Source of the DNA: Candidatus Zixiibacteriota bacterium | GTDB lineage: Bacteria > Zixibacteria > MSB-5A5 > GN15 > PGXB01 | Direction: 5' to 3' | Assembly: GCA_026397495.1 (NCBI GenBank) | Contig: JAPLUS010000394.1 | Span: forward strand, 1 to 5,599 | Length of the DNA stretch: 5,599 nt | In this document: one piece after another, positions 1 through 4,714 of the stretch | Layout: each line of letters opens with the position of its first letter | Position numbering within the stretch: position 1 is the first letter of the stretch | Translations under genes and position numbers: made by a program | Notes under the pieces: generated by a model | The model's input: the letters and a program-made list of their open reading frames with translations, nothing else | What the model was told of the DNA's origin: nothing | Databases searched by the model: none

Positions 1-432
1 AATCCGCGAAGTATCATACTTCTGTCTTAATAAATAGTTTTCAAATGCCCGCATCTCCGGTCGTGTGGTAACCGAGGCAAAAATTACAAGATCGGGGAGA
101 GTTTGGCTGTAAATCTTCGTGAATGCGGAATCGAAATAGATCTCTGTTGTGTCGGGCACAAAAAGACAGGCAGAGGTCAGATTGTAATTCTCCGCGACAG
201 CGGTTTGGCAATCAAAAGCAGGGGAGAGTTCCGCCGTTATCAAAGAAATATGGCATCCTTTTTCCGCTCCCAGATAATAGATAAGCGGCCAATCGATGAC
301 CGCTTCATTCTCATAAATGTAGGCAATGTCGATATCGGTCAAGAGGCGGTCCAAATATGAAGCTCCCGCTGTCGGATAAAAAGAGACGAGGAGAATAGGT
401 ATGATTAGCCAAAGGGATTTTTTAAGATTCAT
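1..432 (-). CDS. Exported protein of unknown function, N-terminal part (runs off the left edge)
   Basis: An open frame of 144 codons without a stop runs from ATG at 430-432 to the window edge, so the C-terminus is missing. The N-terminus is a textbook Sec signal peptide: MNLKK, then a hydrophobic stretch at residues 6-18, then an A-G-A site predicting cleavage after Ala24. There is no lipobox Cys. The mature part seen (residues 25-144) is rich in aromatic and acidic residues and has three cysteines at 60, 75 and 89. I recognise no family, so no function is offered beyond export to the periplasm or outside. The in-frame codon -8 is a stop (454-456), which limits the start to this ATG or a non-standard codon. 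No Shine-Dalgarno site sits at normal distance, but a strong promoter ends 6 bp before the ATG. It is separated from etfB by a terminator, so it is its own transcription unit. Confidence 0.72.
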   Translation of the reverse strand, partial: MNLKKSLWLIIPILLVSFYPTAGASYLDRLLTDIDIAYIYENEAVIDWPLIYYLGAEKGCHISLITAELSPAFDCQTAVAENYNLTSACLFVPDTTEIYFDSAFTKIYSQTLPDLVIFASVTTRPEMRAFENYLLRQKYDTSRI

Positions 433-438
433 TCTTGA

Positions 439-467
439 AATATAGAAGGTTCCTTAAGAGGTGTCAA
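439..467 (-). promoter_or_regulatory. Near-consensus sigma70-type promoter for the exported-protein gene
   Basis: On the minus strand TTGACA (467-462, a perfect -35) is followed after 17 bp by TATATT (444-439, five of six matches to TATAAT). The predicted start of transcription, about 7 bp beyond the -10 box, falls on or next to the A of the ATG at 432. The promoter lies just after the etfB terminator. Assignment is by consensus only. Confidence 0.65.
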
Positions 468-478
468 ATTTTAAGAAT

Positions 479-514
479 AAAAAAAACCGCTCATCTATTA
501 AAGTGGGCGGTTTT
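479..514 (-). terminator. Intrinsic terminator after etfB
   Basis: On the minus strand an 11-bp stem (504-514 with 483-493, one mismatch or wobble at the third pair from the loop) closes a 10-base loop at 494-503 and is followed by eight T residues (486-479, partly within the stem). It begins 16 bp after the etfB stop codon. The stem is flanked by A's on one side and T's on the other, but the plus-strand side lacks a long T run, so termination is mainly for the minus strand. Confidence 0.88.
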
Positions 515-530
515 CAAGTATTATCGAATT

Positions 531-1316
531 TTATAACTGCTGGTTTTCCTTGAGCTTATTGTAGAGTTTATCGGCCATCTCCAATGGGGTTTCGCCGGTA
601 ATTATCTCTCCCTTTTGACGGGGGGGGGGTGGCATTACCTTAAGTATTCTCGTCAGAGAGTTGGCTCCCACCGATGAATTATCCAAGCCGATGTCGGAAG
701 CCGACCATTTGACAATAGGCGCCTTTTTAGCCGTCATTTTGCCCCTTAAAGAGGGCAGCCTCGGTTCGTTGATCTCTTTTACAACCGAAAAGACGGCCGG
801 CAAGGTAACTTCTATGATGTCGTACCCTTCTTCGGTCGTTCTCCATACGGTCAGCTTGCTTCCTTCTACCAAGGCAATTTTTTTGACAAACAAAACCTGA
901 GGGACTCCCAAAAAGGCCGCGACCGCCCCGGGAACTTGAGCTGAATCGTCATCAATTGCCTGTTTGCCTGAAAGGATGATATCGAATTGTCCCAACTTCT
1001 TTAATCCCGCCGCCAATATTCGGGCGGTTGCTTGTGGGTCGCCCTTTTCGAAGATAGCATCAGATATCAAGACGGCTTCATCCACACCCAGAGCGAGACA
1101 GTCGCGTAGCGCTGATTCCGCCCGCGGGGAACCGACTGTAATGGCGGTTACTTTTCCGCCATGCTTCTCCTTAAGTCTTAAGGCCTCCTCGACCGCATAT
1201 TCATCAAAGGGATTGACAATTCCCGGACCTGATGGCAAAACCACCTCATTGGTCGCCTTGTCCACTTTCACCAGTTCAATTTCGGGCACTTGCTTAATCA
1301 GCACTACTATATTCAT
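531..1316 (-). CDS. etfB: Electron transfer flavoprotein beta subunit (EtfB/FixA family)
   Basis: A complete gene of 261 codons, the usual length for the family. With EtfA it forms the soluble FAD heterodimer that carries electrons between acyl-CoA or other dehydrogenases and a membrane quinone reductase; some relatives bifurcate electrons. Seen here: the N-terminus MNIVVLIKQVPE, the NPFDEYAVEEALRLKE segment (35-50), the nucleotide-binding motif SGKQAIDDDSAQV (116-128), and the family signature EINEPRLPSLRGKMTAKK (181-198). The C-terminal arm has the usual proline-rich PPPPR..G pattern (229-236). A perfect AGGAGG lies 6 bp before the ATG, which fixes the start. It has its own promoter candidate and is closed by a strong terminator. 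Oddities: etfA does not follow directly, and the PPPP codons sit on a run of ten C's. Whether this is a bifurcating type cannot be told from this subunit alone. Confidence 0.93.
   Translation of the reverse strand: MNIVVLIKQVPEIELVKVDKATNEVVLPSGPGIVNPFDEYAVEEALRLKEKHGGKVTAITVGSPRAESALRDCLALGVDEAVLISDAIFEKGDPQATARILAAGLKKLGQFDIILSGKQAIDDDSAQVPGAVAAFLGVPQVLFVKKIALVEGSKLTVWRTTEEGYDIIEVTLPAVFSVVKEINEPRLPSLRGKMTAKKAPIVKWSASDIGLDNSSVGANSLTRILKVMPPPPRQKGEIITGETPLEMADKLYNKLKENQQL
620..629. repeat. Ten-base homopolymer (G on plus, C on coding strand) inside etfB
   Basis: Ten consecutive G's on the plus strand encode most of the PPPP run at EtfB residues 229-232. The frame is intact as given. Runs of this length are prone to replication slippage and to sequencing error; a one-base change would replace about the last 30 residues of EtfB. 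Confidence 0.9.
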
Positions 1317-1364
1317 TAAAAGCCTCCTGTTAAGTCAAGGGAGCATAATTGTAAAGATTTTTTG

Positions 1365-1394
1365 ACAATAAAATGATTTTCCGGAGAATGTCAA
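1365..1394 (-). promoter_or_regulatory. Candidate sigma70-type promoter for etfB
   Basis: On the minus strand a perfect TTGACA (1394-1389) is followed after 18 bp by TATTGT (1370-1365), which keeps the important first, second and last bases of TATAAT. It would give a leader of about 40 bases carrying the AGGAGG site at 1323-1328. A small perfect inverted repeat, CAACT-GGT-AGTTG at 1392-1404, overlaps the -35 box and could be an operator, but it is short enough to be chance. Confidence 0.45.
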
Positions 1395-1429
1395 CTGGTA
1401 GTTGGAAATATGGTTAGACGAAATCAGGC

Positions 1430-1500
1430 AATATCACCAGCAGACTTATAATTCCCCCTGATTGCTTTTCTTAGTCGGTTGGAGATGTCCCAGCGCCGCT
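1430..1500 (-). repeat. Orphan second copy of the rnc 3' end (copy A)
   Basis: 71 bp match 1621-1691 at 68 positions. Read on the minus strand it would encode AALGHLQPTKKSNQGEL and a stop, the same tail as RNase III with Asn251 changed to Ser; the other difference (GAG/GAA) is silent. Upstream, the frame meets a stop at 1536-1538 with no start codon between, so it is a non-coding relic, not a gene. The matching stretch also includes 16 bp beyond the stop codon. Confidence 0.95.
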
Positions 1501-1533
1501 ACCCAAAAATATCCGATTAAATATAGTGGGGGG

Positions 1534-1623
1534 ATTCAACTAACACTTTCTATCACGGAAATATTAGTGGCGGAACCGCACGACTTCGTCGGGGGTTTCG
1601 CCCTACTCAACTAGTGTTTGAAT
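1534..1623. repeat. Candidate small REP/MITE-like element between the two rnc-end copies
   Basis: A 90-bp stretch bounded by imperfect inverted ends: attcaa-cta-acact at 1534-1547 and agtgtttgaat at 1613-1623, identical in inverse orientation apart from a 3-base insertion. Inside is the palindrome at 1567-1606. It contains no gene, so any movement would need an enzyme supplied from elsewhere. The boundaries are inferred and could be coincidental. Confidence 0.4.
1567..1606. repeat. REP-like imperfect palindrome downstream of rnc
   Basis: Outer arms ggcggaacc (1569-1577) and ggtttcgcc (1594-1602) pair with one mismatch; inner arms cgac (1581-1584) and gtcg (1588-1591) close a 3-base loop. The flanking gt and ac extend the symmetry. 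GC-rich palindromes of this form between genes are typical of REP-type dispersed repeats. As RNA in the rnc transcript it would form a stable stem-loop. It is not followed by a T run, so it is a poor intrinsic terminator but could protect the 3' end of the fab-rnc mRNA or be a processing site. Confidence 0.7.
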
Positions 1624-1691
1624 ATCACCAGCAGACTTATAACTCCCCCTGATTATTTTTCTTAGTCGGTTGGAGATGTCCCAGCGCCGCT
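1621..1691 (-). repeat. Functional copy of the duplicated segment: end of rnc plus 16 bp trailer (copy B)
   Basis: This is the partner of 1430-1500. Differences lie at 1643 (c, against t at 1452), 1655 (a, against g at 1464) and 1656 (t, against c at 1465). It supplies the last 18 codons of rnc, the stop and 16 bp beyond. The repeat unit has a period of 191 bp, but the 120 bp between the copies has no counterpart inside rnc, so this is not a simple tandem duplication. Confidence 0.95.
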
Positions 1692-2407
1692 GCCGCCGCT
1701 TGCTGTTCAGCCTCTTTTTTGGTCGAGCCGGTTCCAGTTCCGGTAGTCTTGCCGTTGGTATGAACGGCGATTTTGAACACTTTCTCGTGGTCCGGCCCCT
1801 CTTCGGAGACGACCTCATAAATAGGCGCCCCCTCTCCGCGGGCCTGAAGATATTCCAATAAATCCCCTTTATAGTTATGTTGATTGATATTGGCAAGAAT
1901 ATCCTCTTGGCGGGAAATAATTGTTCTATGCACAAAATTGCGGGCCACATTCAGACCGCCATCGAGATAAATAGCGCCGATAACCGCCTCAACGGCATCG
2001 GCGATTATTGAACTCCGCTGCTGGCCGCCGGATTTTTCTTCTTCGGCTGAAAGGAGAATGAAATTATTCAGGCCGGATTCCTTACCTGCTTGCGCCAGAG
2101 CTGATTCATTAACCAGGAAGGCCTTTGTCTTGGTTAAATCTCCCTCGTCATATTCGTGGAAAGTGCGATAAAGATGCTCCGCTATAATCATCCCCAAAAT
2201 AGAATCGCCCAGATATTCCAACCGCTCATTTGACGGCATAGGATTATCAGGATTCTTGATGAATGAACGATGAGTCAGGGCCTGAATCAAATAGGCCGGG
2301 TTTTGAAAGAGATATCCCAGCCTCTGATTGAAAGCATCAACCAGACTTTTTTCTGTCTGATTCGGTGATTTGCCGGCGAGTCTCTTTAGAAAATAAAATA
2401 GTCCCAC
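1637..2407 (-). CDS. rnc: Ribonuclease III
   Basis: A complete 256-codon gene. RNase III cuts double-stranded RNA with Mg2+ in rRNA maturation and mRNA turnover. The catalytic domain carries the signature NERLEYLGDSIL (60-71), with Glu64 and Asp68 as metal ligands, and the second acidic pair Asp137 and Glu140 in IADAVEAVIGAIYLDGG. The double-stranded-RNA-binding domain spans roughly 180-245 and ends in the GTGTGSTKKEAEQQAAAAAL helix start. An N-terminal extension of about 20 residues precedes the core compared with the E. coli enzyme. The start is GTG at 2405-2407, two bases after the fabF stop; upstream in frame only ATA or a stop is available, and the ribosome site is weak (AAGAA), so translation is probably coupled to fabF. 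Placement after the fab genes is common in bacteria. Its last 18 codons are duplicated downstream. Confidence 0.96.
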   Translation of the reverse strand: MGLFYFLKRLAGKSPNQTEKSLVDAFNQRLGYLFQNPAYLIQALTHRSFIKNPDNPMPSNERLEYLGDSILGMIIAEHLYRTFHEYDEGDLTKTKAFLVNESALAQAGKESGLNNFILLSAEEEKSGGQQRSSIIADAVEAVIGAIYLDGGLNVARNFVHRTIISRQEDILANINQHNYKGDLLEYLQARGEGAPIYEVVSEEGPDHEKVFKIAVHTNGKTTGTGTGSTKKEAEQQAAAAALGHLQPTKKNNQGEL

Positions 2408-2409
2408 GG

Positions 2410-3660
2410 TTATTCTTGACCGTTATACCGCCGTCCCGCTATGCAAATATTATGACCGCCAAAGCCGAAAGAATTACTCAAAAAGAGATCAAATTGGAAA
2501 TCTCTCGCCTTATTGGGTACGTAATCCAAATCACATTCCGGGTCGGGATTGTCCAGATTAATGGTCGGGTGTAATTTCCCACTCTGAAGCGATTTTATCG
2601 ATGCAATAAATTCCACCGCGCCGGCCGCTCCGAGAAGATGGCCGATTAATGATTTTGTGGAATTAACCGGAATCTTGTAAGCATAATCCCCAAAAACTGC
2701 CTTGATTGCCTTGGTTTCGGCAATATCCCCAAGAATGGTGGCGGTGCCATGGCTGTTTATATAACCAACCTCTTCCGGTTTTAACTCGGCGTCCTGGAGA
2801 GCTCTTAACATTGCCCTTCGAGCCCCGTCACCATCAGGAAGCGGAGCGGTTATATGATGGGCATCGCAGGTCATTCCGACGCCAATAATCTCAGCGTAAA
2901 TTTTGGCGCCTCTGGTCAGAGCCGATTCCAGCGATTCAAGAATGATAATTCCGGATCCTTCGCCCATTACAAAACCATCTCGGTCTCGATCGAAAGGACG
3001 GGATGATTTCTCCGGTTCGTCATTACGGGTACTCAATGCCCGAGCCGAACAAAACCCGGCCATTGAACTCGGCGTGATAGTCGATTCCGCTCCGCCGGCA
3101 ATCATAATATCCGCTTCGCCGCGCTGGATAATCCGGAAAGCGTCCGCGATGGCATGTGACGATGAAGCGCAGGCTGAAACAGTGGCGTAGTTCGGACCCC
3201 GGAACCCAAAGCGTATGGCAACCATTCCGGCGCACATATCGATAATCATCATCGGAATAAAGAAGGGTGACACACGACCCGGTCCGGAATCGAGCAATGA
3301 TTGATGCTGTTTTTCAAAGGTGCTGATTCCTCCAATGCCCGACCCAATTACGACTCCGGCGCGATCGAGATCAATCTTGCTTAAATCAAGACCGGAGTCA
3401 TCCACGGCTATCTGGCTGGCCGCAAGGGCATATTGCTCCGATAAGTCCATCCGCCGAACCTCCTTCTTATCGAAGAATTTGGTCTCGTCGAAGCCCTTTA
3501 CCTCAGCCCCGATTTTAGTGGGGTATTCAGTGACATCAAAACGGGTAACTTTCCCAATACCACATTGGCCGGCCAATAAACCTTGCCAGAAATCGTCAAG
3601 GTTACAGCCAATGGGAGTAACTACCCCCATTCCGGTAACAACGGTCCTAACCTTCTTCAT
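2410..3660 (-). CDS. fabF: 3-oxoacyl-[acyl-carrier-protein] synthase II (KASII)
   Basis: A complete 416-codon gene of normal FabF length. The enzyme extends acyl-ACP by condensation with malonyl-ACP in the cytosol. The thiolase-fold active site is complete: nucleophile Cys164 in TVSACASSSHA, His304 in NSHGTATILGD, Lys336 in NSTKSLIGH, and His341. The glycine-rich loop SNSFGFGGHN (395-404) carries the gating Phe at 400. The complete Cys-His-His triad and the N-terminus MKKVRTVVTGMGVVTPIG distinguish it from FabH (Cys-His-Asn) and from decarboxylating KSQ domains. Small departures are HGTATILGD where HGTSTPxGD is usual, and DMCAG (141-145) where NMAAG is usual. A site reading TAAGGAG overlaps the acpP stop, with a rather long 15-bp spacing. 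The acyl-chain preference cannot be read from the sequence by eye. Confidence 0.96.
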   Translation of the reverse strand: MKKVRTVVTGMGVVTPIGCNLDDFWQGLLAGQCGIGKVTRFDVTEYPTKIGAEVKGFDETKFFDKKEVRRMDLSEQYALAASQIAVDDSGLDLSKIDLDRAGVVIGSGIGGISTFEKQHQSLLDSGPGRVSPFFIPMMIIDMCAGMVAIRFGFRGPNYATVSACASSSHAIADAFRIIQRGEADIMIAGGAESTITPSSMAGFCSARALSTRNDEPEKSSRPFDRDRDGFVMGEGSGIIILESLESALTRGAKIYAEIIGVGMTCDAHHITAPLPDGDGARRAMLRALQDAELKPEEVGYINSHGTATILGDIAETKAIKAVFGDYAYKIPVNSTKSLIGHLLGAAGAVEFIASIKSLQSGKLHPTINLDNPDPECDLDYVPNKARDFQFDLFLSNSFGFGGHNICIAGRRYNGQE

Positions 3661-3675
3661 TGGAAATATCTCGAT

Positions 3676-3682
3676 CTCCTTA
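3676..3682 (-). promoter_or_regulatory. fabF ribosome-binding site overlapping the acpP stop
   Basis: On the minus strand TAAGGAG includes the TAA stop of acpP. From GGAG to the fabF ATG there are 15 bp, longer than the usual 5-9. No better start codon is in frame between them, so re-initiation by ribosomes leaving acpP may matter. Confidence 0.55.
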
Positions 3683-3925
3683 GTCTTGTTTCGCGTGCTC
3701 TTTTATGTATCTGATGGCGTCGCCGACTGAGGTTATCTTCTCGGCATCCTCATCGGGAATTTCGATTTTGAATTCCTCTTCCAAGGCCATTACCAGTTCT
3801 ACCGTATCGAGAGAATCGGCGCTTAAATCCTCGACAAACTTGGCTGATTCCGTCACCTGGGTAGCATCCACGCCGAGCTGCTCGACGATAATCTCTTTTA
3901 CCTTCTGTTCAATTTCAGCTGACAT
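3680..3925 (-). CDS. acpP: Acyl carrier protein
   Basis: A complete 81-codon gene, strongly acidic, of typical ACP length. It carries growing acyl chains on a 4'-phosphopantetheine arm through all steps of fatty-acid synthesis. The attachment serine is Ser38 in the [17 protein letters not shown] motif at the start of helix II, which also is the acidic surface read by FabD, FabF and FabG. An AAGGAG site (3934-3939) with 8-bp spacing supports the ATG at 3923-3925. It sits between fabG and fabF, the classical position, with a 38-bp AT-rich gap after fabG. That gap is the largest in the operon and could contain a weak internal promoter raising acpP dose, though I see no convincing one. The sequence cannot separate a primary ACP from a specialised one, but the neighbours make the primary role nearly certain. 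Confidence 0.97.
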   Translation of the reverse strand: MSAEIEQKVKEIIVEQLGVDATQVTESAKFVEDLSADSLDTVELVMALEEEFKIEIPDEDAEKITSVGDAIRYIKEHAKQD

Positions 3926-3963
3926 TAGTAATTCTCCTTCGTTTATCAGTTAATAATTAATCT

Positions 3964-4710
3964 TCACATCAACATACCGCCGTCAACCCCGATTACCTGT
4001 CCGGTAATATAAGCCGCATCGTCGGAAGCCAAAAAGGCAACGACTCCGGCGATATCCTCCGGGGTTCCCGGCCGTTTCAGTGGAATATTATTCAAGAAAG
4101 CATCATGTGCTTCATGGGATAGCTTGCTGGTCATTTCGGTCGTGATAAATCCTGGGGCAATCGCATTGACTGTTATTCCCCGTCCGGCCAATTCTTTTGC
4201 GGCCGTCTTAGTCAATCCAATCAACCCGGCTTTACTGGCGGCATAATTGGCCTGTCCGGCATTCCCCATCCGGCCGACCACCGATGATATATTTATTATT
4301 CGTCCTGAGCGCTGTTTCATCATGACCCTGGCCGCTGCTTGAGTTACCAGAAAAGCACCCTTAAGATTTATGTCGAGAACCCTATCCCAATCTTCCTCAG
4401 ACATTCGTATCATCAGAGTATCTTTGGTGATACCGGCATTATTTATCAGAATGTCCAGTGTTTGATATTTGGCAACCGTATTATTAATAAGCCCGCTTAC
4501 ATCTGCGGCGCTGGTAACATCGGCTTTAATGGCCAAGGCGTTATATCCTTTGTCGCGAAATTCCTGGGCGGTGGTTTCGGCCAACTCGGCCAAGATATCG
4601 GAGATTACTATCTTGGCGCCCGAGGCGGCCAAGCGCTCGGCTATTGCCTTGCCGATTCCCCGAGCCGAACCGGTTATAAGTGCTGTTTTTCCTTCAAATT
4701 TCATTGTCAT
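3964..4710 (-). CDS. fabG: 3-oxoacyl-[acyl-carrier-protein] reductase
   Basis: A complete 248-codon short-chain dehydrogenase of FabG length. It reduces 3-ketoacyl-ACP to 3-hydroxyacyl-ACP. Visible landmarks are the nucleotide loop TGSARGIG (13-20), NNAG (90-93), and the tetrad Asn115, Ser143, Tyr156 and Lys160 within DINLKGAF, ISSVVG and YAASKAG. The C-terminus ITGQVIGVDGGMLM is the family's tetramer-forming end. An Asp at residue 38, just after the second beta strand, is the position that often selects NADH, whereas Arg17 in the glycine loop is typical of NADPH users; cofactor choice is therefore open. The start at 4708-4710 lies 4 bp after the fabD stop, with GGTGAT (part of an extended anti-Shine-Dalgarno match) overlapping that stop. 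A second ATG two codons later is an alternative start. Location inside the fab operon rules out most other SDR roles. Confidence 0.96.
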   Translation of the reverse strand: MTMKFEGKTALITGSARGIGKAIAERLAASGAKIVISDILAELAETTAQEFRDKGYNALAIKADVTSAADVSGLINNTVAKYQTLDILINNAGITKDTLMIRMSEEDWDRVLDINLKGAFLVTQAAARVMMKQRSGRIINISSVVGRMGNAGQANYAASKAGLIGLTKTAAKELAGRGITVNAIAPGFITTEMTSKLSHEAHDAFLNNIPLKRPGTPEDIAGVVAFLASDDAAYITGQVIGVDGGMLM

Positions 4711-4714
4711 TTCA

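Larger units (their letters stand above)
1317..1636. other. Intergenic region between rnc and etfB
   Basis: These 320 bp hold, in minus-strand order, 16 bp of rnc trailer that belong to the duplicated segment, a 120-bp spacer with a REP-like palindrome, a second copy of the rnc 3' end, and the etfB promoter and ribosome-binding site. No frame in it looks like a gene. No T-rich intrinsic terminator follows rnc, so read-through from the fab-rnc operon into etfB is possible. Confidence 0.8.

Noticed and set aside
103..360. Plus-strand frame of 85 codons at the left end
   Set aside because: It begins at TTG, has no ribosome site, and lies antisense to a longer minus-strand frame with a signal peptide and a strong promoter.
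964..1365. Plus-strand frame of 133 codons opposite etfB
   Set aside because: It is antisense to a clear EtfB, its translation is rich in Ser, Thr and Pro without any domain, and it is the usual shadow of a codon-biased gene.
1430..1500. A truncated second rnc gene
   Set aside because: Only 55 bp of coding sequence are present, upstream codons reach a stop at 1536-1538 without a start, and the flanking sequence is not from rnc; it is a border relic, not a gene.
1567..1606. Intrinsic terminator of the fab-rnc operon
   Set aside because: The stem is GC-rich but interrupted, and it is followed on the minus strand by a mixed ACTAATATTTCC rather than a T run.
1430..1691. A two-repeat CRISPR array
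   Set aside because: The repeats are 71 bp and derive from the rnc coding end, the spacer is 120 bp with a palindrome, and there are only two copies; no cas gene is near.
1603..1950. Minus-strand frame of 115 codons overlapping the end of rnc
   Set aside because: It is a different frame of the same strand as rnc, its translation is Arg/Lys-rich with no family pattern, and it overlaps the well-supported RNA-binding domain.
3320..3953. Plus-strand frames opposite fabF and acpP
   Set aside because: Both are antisense to highly conserved genes; their products show no recognisable domain and they have no promoter or ribosome site that I can see.
3926..3963. Internal promoter or FapR/FabR-like operator before acpP
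   Set aside because: The gap is AT-rich with a short TTAATTATTAA-like palindrome, but there is no paired -35/-10 pattern and no match to an operator I can name.
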